Below are positions 11,657-22,905 of a stretch of DNA of 64,000 nt, in pieces; the first letter of the stretch is position 1; each line of letters starts with the position of its first letter. The notes beneath the pieces are model-generated. The model was not told the origin of the DNA, ran no database searches, and saw only the letters and a list, made by a program, of their open reading frames with translations. The stretch spans positions 15,686,566 through 15,750,565 of the forward strand of contig CM048839.1 in the NCBI GenBank assembly GCA_026545765.1. Direction: 5' to 3'. Made by a program: the position numbers and the translations under genes. This DNA is from Plantago major (lineage: Eukaryota; Streptophyta; Magnoliopsida; Lamiales; Plantaginaceae).

Positions 11657-11812
11657 CTCCATCCGTTCCAAAGAAATCTATAATTAAATTTTCATTATAT
11701 AATTTTATTAAATTTATTTATTATTATATTTTAAGAGTAATTTGTGGTCAAAGTCTAAGACAGTTGATCGCAGAATAGTAAAATGAAAAGTTTTCTTTGA
11801 AACGAAGGGAAT
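11657..11812. mobile_element. Stowaway-type MITE
   Basis: About 156 bp with degenerate CTCCATCCGTTCCAAAG at the left and its inverted form CTTTGAAACGAAGGGA at the right, next to TA. This is the CTCCCTCCGTCCC-type terminus of Stowaway (Tc1/mariner-derived) elements. Non-coding. Confidence 0.7.
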
Positions 11813-12083
11813 AATATTTAACACAAGTTAAATGTAAAATAAGTTTTTCCCAATAATTTATACATATCCATCAAATAAATAGAAATATAAATGTCCACCT
11901 CCTACACTTTTTCATGTGGTATAATGACGCACTCAAATCGTTACTTACAAATATAAATGGGACCAATGATTGCTGATTTAAGTTGTACGATATTTAAGTT
12001 CACTTTAGTAAGGTGTCGAGTTCGAATCTTGTGAGTGTGAAAAAAAGAGAGTTATCCTCTGAAAAAGAGTCCAACAATATTCG

Positions 12084-13014
12084 CAGGGGCGAGTGCGGGG
12101 GAAGCACGGGGTAGCACGTACTACCCCTCGATTTTTCAAGTGAAAGTACTAATATACCCCTCAAATGTATTTGAATTGAATGTAGAAATAACATTTTACG
12201 CAATTGATTGATTTTTATCAAGTGTAGCCTAGTGGTCATTAGGTTGAGGACAAGTGCTTTCTTCCTTTTTTGGCAAGGGATCGACTCCTATCACCTCCAT
12301 TTTTATCTTTCCTTTTTCTCCTTTACTTTTTTTTTTTTGTCCTTTTGTTTTTTCCCTCCCTAATTAAGTTGGTGTTATCTTTTTTTTGATTTTATTTTTA
12401 ATTTTCAAGGATTCTTTTCACTTTTCTCCTTACATCACCAAAACTATTTTTTGTTTTACTTTTTACCACCAAGTTTCATGTTTTTTTCTTCTTTTCTTTT
12501 CCTTCCTTTTTGTTTTTGTTTTCGTTTTACTTTTTATTTTTTAGAATCCTTTTCATTTCTCAGCCTTCTCCTTTATAATTTCCCCCATTTATGTAAGATG
12601 CTACTACATGCTATACTAAATTCATATTTTATTTTGTTAATTCCTTATTATACTTGTTTCCCCACAAATTAATTCTAAATTATATTGAAAAATAAATATA
12701 AATTCTATATCATAATTATTAAACTTTTAATATAATAATTTTCATCATCATTTATGTATTACTTATGATGAGTTTATAGTCAAATGAACACTTACAAGTA
12801 AAAAAGTGAGAAACTTATTCCGTAAAAATATACAATTGACAAAAGAAAAAACAAAAATAAAATTAAAAGAGATGCAATGTGTAAAAAAGGACACTACAAC
12901 CCAAACTTTGTAATTTTTAAACATATACTTTTATAAATAATTTTTTATAAAATTTAATATTTTTCACAAATAATATTGTGCTATCCCTCATATAAATTTC
13001 TACGTTCGCCCCTG
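12084..13014. mobile_element. Non-autonomous hAT element with perfect 8-bp duplication
   Basis: The element begins CAGGGGCGAG and ends GTTCGCCCCTG, a terminal inverted repeat of CAGGGGCGA. It is flanked by aatattcg at 12076-12083 and 13015-13022, an exact 8-bp duplication diagnostic of hAT insertion. The 931-bp interior has no transposase: it has a SINE-like piece near 12222-12350 and T-rich sequence at 12300-12560. The ORF at 12451-12672 is low-complexity. Confidence 0.85.
12222..12350 (+). mobile_element. Possible tRNA-derived SINE fragment
   Basis: TAGCCTAGTGG (12225-12235) resembles a pol III box A and GGATCGACTCC (12278-12288) a box B, about 43 bases apart, followed by a pyrimidine-rich tail. 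No target duplication is seen. It lies inside the hAT element. Confidence 0.4.
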
Positions 13015-13306
13015 AATATTCGATCAGTTAGTTGCACATAACGGACATGGAAAAGCAGATAATATAAATGAGGAACTTCTTTTGATTTTTCTGGTATATA
13101 AGGTCTTTTCATTTTATAGCTTATGGCACAACCTCCCCATAAATTCAAAGTGATTTTTGTGAAGTTAAATTATCTTTTAATTTTGATTAATGTTTCATTA
13201 TTACAAGCACACAACAAAGCTATCGGAAGGACACAGTTGAAAGTGATTTTTCAACCTCACATTCATTCAATGGCGCGATAAGAATATGTTCAAAAGTCGA
13301 TATGTG

Positions 13307-13323
13307 TTTTTTTTTTTTTTTTT
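13307..13323 (-). other. Poly(A) tail of the LINE
   Basis: Seventeen T on the plus strand immediately left of a short A-run; in element sense this is the 3' poly(A). It touches the left copy of the 14-bp repeat, the usual geometry for target-primed reverse transcription. Confidence 0.8.
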
Positions 13324-13339
13324 AAAAAAAGGTAGAATG

Positions 13340-14983
13340 CATTCATAGTAATTAAGTCTAATAGAGCTATAATAGTCCTTAGCTATTACAATCGACAGCC
13401 ACTCCGGGCAAGCATCCCAAATAAAATTAAAACATACTAGGTTATTACCAAATGTGCCTTCTTGGGCATTTCTTCCAAAAGTCTTGTTGCTTGCTTCTTT
13501 GGCTAGATGATCCGCTACCATGTTTTCTTCTCGGTACACAAAAGTTATCTTCACTTGGCATAACTGCCTCAAAAGCTTCCTTGAATCTTCAAGTATGAGT
13601 TGTTGGTTCGGTGTTGCTGCAACCTGCCTGTTTAGACAAGAAATAAGGAATTTTGAGTCCGTTTGTACACAAATTGATTTTAATTGTTCCATTGCACATA
13701 GTTTCAATCCGTTCCTTAAAGCTACTAATTTTGCCGTGTTGTGATCAGTTTTCCCAATAAAAATCGAACTTACTTTAATGAATTCTCCTCTTGTGTTTCT
13801 GAGTATTGCTCCAGTTCCTGCATTTCCATTTGTAAGGCAGGATCCATCAATGTTTAGTGTGTAATGATTTGGATCTGCCTTCCATTTGCATATGCGCGCG
13901 GTTACTTGTTTTGGTTTTTTTCCAGGATGGCAGAGTTTTTGCTCTTTTAGTGTATTGATCAGTTGATTATGATAAGCATATTCCTTGATTTCCTCCTGCC
14001 TGAAAATTTTGTTGTTTCTCAGTTTCCATATAATCCAGCAAGAGGTTATGATTTTAAGTTGTTGCTCAGAGTTGTGAGGTAACTGGAAAAGTGTTTTAGT
14101 AAATGTTTTATTCTCATAGTTTCTGATTTTCAGCCATTTCGTTAGTTTAGAAGTGGCAGGGCAACTGAAAAACAAGTGTTGTGTGGTTTCAGGGTGTTGG
14201 TTGCAAAGGACACAAGTATCAGTTTGTAGGATTTTTTGTTTGTGAAGTCTAACTGCTGTAGGTAGTCTGTCTAGTGTGACTAGCCAGGAGAAGAATTTGA
14301 TTCTTGGTTGGAGATTTAAATTCCATAGTTTGTTCCATGGGAGGTTTGGTAGGTGTGGTGGCTCTAGTATATTCATGAGAAAATAGTAAGTCTTTTTCAC
14401 TGAGAAATTTTCCAACACAGTATGTTGCCAAAGAATAGTGTCATGGTTTTCCTGATCTTGTATTGGGATTCCTAGAATCTCATATACAGTGTCAAGAGGT
14501 AGTTTTTCCTGTAGTTTTTCAATATTCCAGGTATTATTAATCAGGAATTCTTTAACTTTTGTATTACTAGAACTGTGATTCTGAGTAGTATAATCAGCAA
14601 CAAGTTTTCCTGGGATCCATTGATCAGTCCAGAAGTTGGTGGTTTCCCCCATCTCCAATAAGATGAAGAAGACCTTGTGTAAAAACTTCTTGTAGTTTTA
14701 TCAAGTTTCTCCAAAACCAACTGTGGTTTGATTTGTCTTCTGCCTGGAGGAAATGGGTGTTAGGAAAATACTTATTCTTGTGGACAGGATACCATAAAGT
14801 ATCTGTTTGAAAAGCAATTTTCCAAAGGTGTTTTAGTAGAAAAGCATTGTTTAGAATATGCAGATTCCTAACACCTAAACCTCCAGAATGTTTTGGCCGA
14901 CAAACTAAGTTCCAATTTACTTTTCCTTTGGCTTTGCCAGTTTTTTTTTCCATTCCACAGAAAATGTCTACTGATTTCTTCAA
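13340..14983 (-). pseudogene. LINE ORF2 C-terminal region: zf-RVT and RNase H
   Basis: Two overlapping frames (14983-14624 and 14658-13267) carry the end of ORF2. Visible are GGLGVRNLHILNNAFLLKHL, the zf-RVT motif with CVLCNQHPETTQHLFFSC, and an RVT_3 RNase H domain (LNIDGSCLTNG, VQTDSKF, ENMVADHLAKEA). The RNase H position that normally holds glutamate in an AELxAL motif reads TAKLVAL, so that catalytic residue is lysine. No stop occurs before the tail: the frame runs into the poly(A) as KKKKK. Confidence 0.82.
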
Positions 14984-16194
14984 GTTTATTCAGACATGTA
15001 CTAGGAATTTTTGTTATGGACATGCAATAGGATGGTATAGCATTAGTCACAGCTTTAATTAAAACGAGTCTACCAGCATAAGATAAATACTGGTTATACC
15101 AAATATTTATCCTATTCATTGTCTTATTAATCATTTGATAAAAAAGATCACGTTTTTTACTTCCTAAAAGGAAGGGTAGTCCCAGATATTTATCTTGACG
15201 TTTATTTGGGATGACTCCCAAAAAATCCGTAATTTGTTGTTTCTTGTTTACCGGGGCATTAGTAGAGAAGATAATTCTACGTTATTCCCAGCAAACATTC
15301 TGACCGGAAGCCAAGGCATAGTCTTCAAGTGTTTCTGCTATTGTGTCAATTGATTTTTGGTCACCTTTGCTAAAGATTAGACAACCGTCAGCAAAACATA
15401 AGATAGGTATATGAGGAGCTGTAGCAGAAGTTTTTAGTGGAGAAAAGAGTTTTTGTTCAGACTTTGAGTGTATGAGGTGTACTAGTAGTTCTTGACATAA
15501 AATGAAAATATATGGTGAGAGAGTGTCCCCCTGTCTAATACCACGGGTGGGTATCCATGTTTCCGATATTTGTTGATTCACCTTAACTTGCATGGTGCAA
15601 CTCTGAATGCAAGTCAGGATGAGCTTTTTAAAGTGGGGATGGAAATTGAACTTATCAAGGGTTAGTTCAATAAAACTCCATTCTAGCATGTCATAGGCTT
15701 TTTCAATGTCTAGTATTAAAGCAAAACAGTGTTGTTTTGAGGATTTTCTCTTCTTTCTCATGGTGTGGATCATTTCATGTGCAATCATAACATTGTCACT
15801 TATTTGTCGAGTTGGTACAAAGGCATTTTGAAATGGTGATATTAGCTTTGCGAGGAGTGGTCTAATCCTATTGACCAAAATCTTTGTGAGTACTTTATAA
15901 CTTACGTTACAAAGACTTATCGATCTGAAATCAGAGGGTTTATTGGAGTTCGACTTTTTTGGTATTAAGGTTAGAGTGGTTAGGTTCGATGGTACCAGAT
16001 TCAAAGAAACAACTGACCATTTTGCAAAACTGAGGTTTTATAGTCTCCCATTGGGATATATAAAATTTGTTGTTTAAGCCGTCAGGGCCAGGGGCTTTGT
16101 CTTGACCAATGGACTTGAGGGCTAACAGGATTTCAGTGTCGAAAATTGGGGCTAGGAGGGTAGTATTTTCTTCATCAGAGATTTTTGGTGTCAC
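14868..16194 (-). pseudogene. LINE ORF2 reverse transcriptase, frameshifted
   Basis: Three ORF pieces (16194-15940, 16004-15282, 15221-14868) form the RT domain. Motifs in order are DKAPGPDGL, LIPKK, DFRSISLCNVSYKVLTKIL, QNAFVPTRQISDNVMIAHE, FALILDIEKAYD, RGIRQGDTLSPYIFI and FADGCLIF, then the thumb-like KYLGLPFLLGSKKRD. The normally invariant FADD reads FADG, losing the second catalytic aspartate. Frameshifts lie near 15960 and 15250. RT would copy element RNA at the nicked target. Confidence 0.85.
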
Positions 16195-16303
16195 AATGTG
16201 ATAGAAGGGTTCATGATTCGTGTCTTGGGCTTTGGCCTGGTTTTTGAAGAAAGTAAAGAATTATTTGAGTATATTTTCTTGGTCTAGTATCCACTGATCG
16301 ATA

Positions 16304-17467
16304 TCACTTTTTATCCCATGTATATAATTTCCTGGATTGGTGCGATGCAAAAGCATGGAAAAATTTGCTATTTGCATTACTTGCTTTAATCCAGTTATTT
16401 TTCGTTCTCTGGGCCCAAAAAATGGCCTTGTTTTTATTAAGAGTATTGATCCTTTCTCTGATTTGTGTTTCCTGCGGTCCCCAAATTGTGGGGTCCAAAT
16501 GTAATTTCATAGTAATATCCAATAATTGTTTTTTCTGATTTTTGATTTCTAGGTTTAAGGTACTAAGAGTATCTAATTTCCATTTCTCGGCCACATATTT
16601 AAGATTATGTAAACTGTTTTGCAAAACAAAATTATTGCTACTAGTTTCATTGTTCCAGAAATCAGAGAACAGGGAATGGAACAAGTCACTTTCGGCCCAA
16701 ATATTCTCAAATCGAAAACAAGGGGGTGGGGTCGATTTAATAGGGTTAGTATCAACTAGCAAGGCCGTATGGTCCGAAGTGGAATTGACAAGGTTTCGAA
16801 CATAATAATTAGAAAACATGTGAAGCCAATCTAAATTACCACAAGCTCTATCTAGGCGACTACAAATAAAAGTATCACCAAACTGCCTATTATTCCACGT
16901 GAAAGACGGGCCACAAAAACCTAAATCAATCAATTTACAATAATTTAGGCAATTTTGAAACTTAACAATACTATTCCAATTGGAGCTATTCCCGCCAACT
17001 CTTTCAACAGGATTAAGCACGCAATTAAAATCACCACCAATAATCCACAGAATTGAAACACCATTACTTAAAGACATAATTTCATTCCATACCTCAACTT
17101 GCTTATTCAGCTGCGGGTAATTGTAGATAGATGTGAGAGCTGCCATAGTCTGCTGTTCCACAGCAATTTTGATTTCGAAGTGCGCCAATCGATCATTGGT
17201 CCGCTTCACTTCCACTTTAATCTGATTTTCATTCCATAAGCACCACTGTCCTCCCATTTGCGGGTGATCTGCGGGTGGACTAACAAGATGCACATTTGGG
17301 TATCCCATATTCATCAATCCAGCTACATTTCGCGTCGTATGCTCAGAGTTTGCGCGGGTATCCATCAAGAGGATCATCACTAGTCTGTACTCAGTTATGT
17401 AGTTCCCAACAGCCTGCATGGATTCTGGGCGTACTCCTCCCCTTAAGTTCCAAAATAAAAACTTCAT
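16304..17467 (-). pseudogene. LINE ORF2 endonuclease domain
   Basis: MKFLFWNLRGG at 17467 is the typical start of a plant L1 ORF2. The exonuclease/endonuclease/phosphatase fold follows, with IIGGDFNCVL, SFTWNNRQFGDTFICSRLDRA and the terminal STSDHTALLVD. It would nick target DNA. The frame stays open upstream to 18451, overlapping ORF1, but the endonuclease start just downstream of the ORF1 stop (17505) is preferred from family structure. It ends at a stop near 16304; RT resumes in another frame. Confidence 0.82.
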
Positions 17468-17504
17468 AGCTCCAAAGTCGATTATTTGTACCCAATCCGA
17501 GCCG

Positions 17505-19923
17505 TCACTCTTCTTGACCCTCCCTCCTCTGACGTTTTGGAGGGGAATCAGAGTGATCCTTGCTAGTATTCCTCTTATTCTTGGTTCCAGGAGTATGTTG
17601 TGGAGAAGAGCTGGACCCGTTGGCTGAGTCACCGGAATCACTCTGTACTGGAAGGTCACAGTATTTGTTGCTCTGGCCACCTGAACCAGCACTGGTTCCT
17701 GGTGCCTTGGTCTCAAATTGAACTCGTTCGGCGTCAAATTCTGCAAATTCGCCCTCTCCTCCCTCTGGATATCCATGAGCAGCGTATTCGTCATCATTGT
17801 TAAATTCAACCAGGGTTGCCCAATCAAGCTGGTCCTCCCATTTTGACCCGGGAGTTGAGATATTGCAGGTGTTGTTGTTGGAAAAAGGGGAAGGGCATTC
17901 AAAGTCGCCGTCTCCTCCCGAGAGTTTTGTGTCGCTTCCTGATGCTGCTGTTCCGCAGGGATTATCCGAGAAGGGAAGACTCGGGTGAGAGTTGTGGGAG
18001 TTGGTTGCAGGTTTGTTTGAGTCAGACTTGGTTTGGGAATTGAAAGTGGTGGTAACGATGGAGTCAGTGGTAATGGCTGCGGCTGAGAGTGGTTGAGTGA
18101 GTGGATGAGATCTAGGGATAGGTGGTGTGTTGAAATCCTGGCCGATCGACGGGTGGAGCAGAGGGATTGCTGGATTGGGTTCCTGCTCGGAGAGTGTGTG
18201 GTCTGAGTGTGGGTTCGGCGGAAGATGCTCGGTGGAGAGAAGGCCGATTGAGTCACCGATGGGGTTAGGCGGAAATCGACCGGGCGAGCAGTCTGGAGCA
18301 GAGCATTGATGTCCGGTAATGTCGTGGGCTCCACCTGAATCGTCGTTGGAGTGAAGGTATTTGGAGATGAAGGATTCCGATTCGCTCGAATCACCTGAGC
18401 CAACAGTTCCCTTGTTGACTGGAATCTCTCCGCCGCCGGAGAAAGAGCCAAGTACGGTGAAATATGTCGCGATGGCGTCCGTTCCGGCGATGAGTTGGCC
18501 GACTGTAGCAGCCGTGTCTATCTGTTCGTCATTGTTTGCCAGTTTGAGTTTCTTGCTGAGAGTTTGTGTTTGGAGATGGTGTGGTGGGGGAATGTGGAAG
18601 GTAGCAGGGCGTGGCAATTTTAGTATAGTCTTATTTCTTTGTGTCTCTCTTTTTTCTGAAGCAGGTCGATCTTCCATTGGGCAATCTTCCTGAGATACAG
18701 TCCGAGGAACCATGGATTTTTTGCCAATGGGTGGGGGGATTTTGTCAGACGTACGCTGTCGTTTGCTCTTTCCATGGGGAGTTTCAGTTGTAATGATTGG
18801 GAAACTAGCATTTGGCTGCTGTAGATTTTGTGAGGTTTGTGGAGAAGGGGAAAGGTCTCTTCCTTTTTGAGATGAACTAATCGATGGTTTAGTATTTTTC
18901 AGTTTTGTGTCAGAATTGGTTTTTTTCTCTTTATTTCGCTCTCTTTCCTTTGCATTTTCTGTGCCGATTTCTTCAACAATGTTACTGGACCGGGTATTTT
19001 GATGTTTGGGTGAGATTTCCCCACCCTTTTCTCGGGCCTGTTTTCCATTTTGGGCCAATTTTCCCGATAGACCCAATGAGTTTTTATTCCTGTTTCTTGC
19101 CGTGCATGAACAATATGCCACTTCTCACCTTGTGTTACAGATTTGGAGGCCAAATCTGCTTGTTCTTTGTGTGTTTCAGTTTGTGGGCCATCTTTTGCTT
19201 GTCCACCATTTTTGTTCATTGCATGGTTGGTTTTTTTCGACGCCGGAATTCTTTGTTCCGAGGGACTATTGTAGCATTGAGCTCTCAAGTGCCCAATCTT
19301 GCCACAACCAAAACAGAATTCCGAGCTAATCTCATAAGTGATTCTTTGTTGCCTTGCTCCTATTCTGAGCGATTTTATAAGAGGCTTCGAAGTATCAATT
19401 TCCACACACATTCTTGCGTATTTTCCACGTTTTGCTTGTGAAGTGTGCCAATCGATTTTAATTGGTTTTCCAATGCCCTTTCCAATTTTCAGCAGAGCAT
19501 TTTTTTCATAGTATTCTACAGGCAATTCAGGTAATTGTACCCAAATTGCCATATTTTTGAAACATCAATAGATGGTTCGAAATCTGGTTTCCATTGTTGG
19601 ATCGCCAGGTAGTAATGGAATAGGAACCAAGCCCCAAGAATGGCTATAGCATAGTCCTCCATTGACTCCATTTTTATAATATAGCAACCTTTTCCCAATT
19701 CCATGGCTGAGATGCTACCATGAGTCTTCCATAAGCCTTGTAGATGCTTTTCAACATTGAGTATTGAGCGTGAGTAGCCCACCGTTTGTATTATGAGTGT
19801 GTGCTTCCATGACTTGTAAAGCTCCTGGAGTTCAAAGTTGGTGAAGCTAATAGGTGCCTCATCATCAGGTATCTCAGCATGCTGCATCAGTTGTGGCTCA
19901 ATACTAGGTGAACTGATTTCCAT
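17505..19923 (-). pseudogene. LINE ORF1 (DUF4283 and CCHC zinc knuckle), frameshifted
   Basis: ORF1 starts at 19923 (MEISSPSIEPQLMQHAEIPD) and passes through three frames: 19923-19516, 19552-18899 and 19121-17505. The first two hold a DUF4283 domain ending in a zinc knuckle (CFGCGKIGHLRAQC, 19270-19317). The last is low-complexity, serine/proline-rich then acidic, and ends in a basic PPKRQRR patch. The protein would bind element RNA. Two frame changes break it. The gap to the ORF2 methionine is 37 bases. Confidence 0.8.
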
Positions 19924-20228
19924 GTTATAGGAAAATGGTAAGAAAGAAGAGATTAATCACGTAAATAAAATACTCATAGTACTAAGATAAGACCAATAAG
20001 AAAGAAACCAATAGAACATGTCTTAGTCAAAGTAATCTCTAAATCCTCCGAGTGCACTCCTAAATATTTTTACTTATAAATCTTAGGTAGAAGTTCACAA
20101 GGCACATAGACTAACTTTTCATATTCTACACGTGTACTACCAATAAAGTATAATAGAAGTAGGTGTCTTTCACAAAATATAGAAACTTAGGTATGAGAAA
20201 ACTAGAGTCTTTTGTAAAAATGGATTCT

Positions 20229-20648
20229 TTAACCTAAAACTATAAAAACTGTATCTATGCATACTTCAGGCATTATGAAATCTGTTTTTGGTAGGGTAGT
20301 AGCAGGATTTTCTTGAAGAACTTGTTTAAAAGATAATTTTTTTGGTAGTTGATCGATATCAACTGTTTTCGATATATTTACAGAAGAGGATGAAGCCTTT
20401 TCTAATTTTTCTCGTGCCACTCGAGCTTTCTTTTGTTTTGCGAAGGCTTTTTCACCCGCCATTTGGATTCCCAATTCAACAGTTTCCTTTCTAAGGGGAT
20501 TCATGGTTTTGAAAAATTTTGATTTTGGTTTGTTTGTGTGGTAGTGTGTTTTGTGAGGTGGTTTAGGTGGAGGTGGAAGTTTAGTTAGTTTTTCGGTGGT
20601 AGTTGTGAATGTGGGTAGAGAGTGTGGAGCATTTGTTGGGTCCATCAC
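20229..20648 (-). CDS. Unidentified 139-aa ORF upstream of LINE ORF1
   Basis: I do not recognise this protein. It is in the LINE sense, 305 bases before the ORF1 start. Residues 1-45 are proline/threonine-rich, residues 40-95 strongly basic and helix-prone (KKARVAREKLEKA), and the tail is plain. It lies inside the segment bounded by the 14-bp LINE duplication, so it may be part of the LINE leader, a captured host exon carried by a longer transcript, or chance. No introns or promoter are evident. Confidence 0.35.
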   Translation of the reverse strand: MMDPTNAPHSLPTFTTTTEKLTKLPPPPKPPHKTHYHTNKPKSKFFKTMNPLRKETVELGIQMAGEKAFAKQKKARVAREKLEKASSSSVNISKTVDIDQLPKKLSFKQVLQENPATTLPKTDFIMPEVCIDTVFIVLG

Positions 20649-20663
20649 TACTCATAAGACTAC

Positions 20664-20768
20664 GGCTCTGTTCTCTTCAACTGAAATTCTTCGAATCGAA
20701 TCAATGTAGTATAAAATATAACCAAGTAGAATCGATCAACTAAACTAAATGAATCGAATCGAATGAAG
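20664..20768. mobile_element. Tourist-like MITE fragment (copy 1)
   Basis: Starts GGCTCTGTTCTCTTCAACTG, then ATCGA-type pentamers and TAGTATAAAATATAA, the family core. The far inverted end is missing except possibly AGCC. It lies within the LINE upstream segment. Confidence 0.7.
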
Positions 20769-21070
20769 CCAACAAGATAATGAGCTACTTTTGGTAAGTT
20801 AGAAATAGCTTTCAGTCGATATGTGTTATGTGTACTTAAAATTGACACATTATTTTCATTGAGTAATCTTAATTGGTGAGTTGTTTCCATTGTGACAAGT
20901 TGATATTTTTGAAAAGTAAGAACACATCACGAACCGGTATTTCACAACATGATTTTCAAAAAGTTGATGAAAAACAGAAAGGAATTTCAATTAGTGAGCT
21001 ACGTGTCGATTGATACTGTAATATCATTACAGTTCAATATTAGCATATAAAAAAGAAAATAATCCAGTAA

Positions 21071-21209
21071 GGTTCTGTTATCTTTCAACTGAAATTCACT
21101 AAACTGAACTGAACTGAATTGTAGTATAAAATATAATTAAGCAGAACTGAACTGAACTGAATGGAACTAAACTGAACTGAATGAATTTTCAGTTGAAGAG
21201 AACAGAGCC
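21071..21209. mobile_element. Tourist-like MITE (copy 2, complete)
   Basis: 139 bp. Left end GGTTCTGTTATCTTTCAACT and right end AGTTGAAGAGAACAGAGCC are inverted, flanked by TAA (21068-21070 and 21210-21212). TAA/TTA duplication is typical of Tourist (PIF/Harbinger) MITEs. The interior is built of CTGAA pentamers around TAGTATAAAATATAA. Confidence 0.85.
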
Positions 21210-21404
21210 TAAATATACCACTTTTTTTGGAACAATTCTTAACCACGTATACTAAAAATTCTACCTTTGTTGACTTAGCTGCTCTTTTTTCAATTAAAAC
21301 TCATTCGATTCGATTCAGTCGATTCGATTCGATTGATTTCGTCTTGATTCGATTCGATTCATTAAATTCATATTATTATTATTATTATTGTTGTTGTTGT
21401 TGTT

Positions 21405-21473
<69 letters not shown>

Positions 21474-21802
21474 TTATAATTTATTTACACGATCTTTTAT
21501 GCGAGGAAAATAAGAAAATTTATCCAATTGAGTTATTTTCAACTTTTTTCTTCTTTCTTTTTAATACGACTTTAGTAGATCAATGAAATAAAGAGTATAG
21601 TTACAATTTGAACTAACAAAAATCTACATGTTCAAAACTCCAAAACAAGTTAAACCAAACCAAAAATCGGACCAAACTTTATAAAAATAATATTATATAT
21701 CACAAATATTGAAAATGGCATTTATTCCTCGTATTATCTTCTCGGGCTCTATATTATCTTCCTCGGGCTCTATATTGCACGGAATAGGCCAAATTCTCAA
21801 TG

Positions 21803-21988
21803 TCATCGCTTAGCACCATTCATCGTTTCTTTCCTTGTCGGGTTCAATAAATCATTATCCACTCCACCTTGGACATTGATATCATGTTGCAAAACTGGTA
21901 TTTCAAGTTTAAACATGCGCACAAAATTATGCAGAGTGAAGGTAGCAACAATCACGTATATTTGATATGTGTCTTCCATTTGAGGCAT
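21803..21988 (-). pseudogene. Harbinger-type transposase C-terminal fragment, left arm
   Basis: The 61-codon frame has an IVATFTLHNFVRM stretch like the conserved (V)ACCxLHNFIR end of plant PIF/Harbinger DDE transposases. The catalytic part is absent. The mirror copy (about 22326-22510, plus strand) has extra changes. Confidence 0.55.
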
Positions 21989-22325
21989 CGTATAAAGTAC
22001 CTTCCACGCGGTTGGTTTTAAAGTTTGTTATACAATAATAAATAAAAATGTAAAATGACAGAAAAAAGAGTAGGAAGAATGTGAGAAAGATGACAAAAAT
22101 AATATATTTTTTTAATTGTGATTATATATACCATCATATAATTGTTATTATTATTACAAAAATATTTTATGTCAGTTCAGTTCAGTTTAGTTCCATTATT
22201 GTGTAATAATAATAACAATTATATGATGGTATATATAATCACAATTAAAAAAATATATTATTTTTGTCATCTTTCTCACATTCTTCCTACTCTTTTTTCT
22301 GTCATTTTACATTTTTATTTATTAT

Positions 22326-22510
22326 TGTATAACAAACTTTAAAACCAACATGGAATCAAATGGAAGACATATCAAATATACGTGATTGTTGCTACCTTCA
22401 CTGCATAATTTTGTGCGCATGTTTAAACTTGAAATACCGTTTTGCAACATGATATCAATGTTGGAGTGGATAATGATTTATTGAACCGACAAGGAAAGAA
22501 ACGATGAAAT
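22326..22510 (+). pseudogene. Harbinger-type transposase fragment, right arm (mirror copy)
   Basis: Reverse-complement counterpart of the left-arm fragment, carrying the same leucine-histidine-asparagine region with small indels. It shows the transposase tail was duplicated with the arm. Confidence 0.5.
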
Positions 22511-22847
22511 GTAAGATGATATTGAATTTGGTATTTCTTTGGCGCCTATTCCGTGCAATATAGAGGAAGATAATACAGAGGAATAAATGCCATTTTTCAA
22601 TATTTGTGATACATAATATTATTTTTATAAAATTTGGTCCGATTTTTTGTTTGGTTTAACTTGTTTTGGAGTTTTTGAACATGTAGATTTTTTGTTAGTT
22701 CAAATTGTAACTATACTCTTTATTTCATTGATCTACTAAAAGTCGTATTAAAAAGAAAAAAAAAAGTTGAAAATAACTCAATTGGATAAATTTTCTTATT
22801 TTCCTCGTACAAAAGATCGGGTGTGTAAATAAATTATAAAATAATAT

Positions 22848-22905
<58 letters not shown>

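Larger units (their letters stand above)
13309..20813 (-). mobile_element. L1-type LINE retrotransposon, decayed, bounded by a 14-bp repeat
   Basis: On the minus strand: ORF1 (DUF4283 and CCHC), ORF2 (endonuclease, RT, zf-RVT, RNase H), then a poly(A) tail, seen as 17 T on the plus strand at 13307-13323. The same 14 bases, agtcgatatgtgtt, flank it at 13295-13308 (touching the tail) and 20814-20827, a good target-site duplication. If so, the inserted unit includes about 890 bp upstream of ORF1 with a 139-codon ORF and a MITE fragment. Several frameshifts and two active-site substitutions make the copy dead. Confidence 0.75.

Noticed and set aside
11971-12040. Box B-like GAGTTCGAATCTTG as a tRNA or SINE
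   Set aside because: No matching box A or tRNA fold; only a pol III-like half-site next to an A-run.
18905-19441. 178-codon plus-strand ORF within the LINE
   Set aside because: Antisense to LINE ORF1; no domain.
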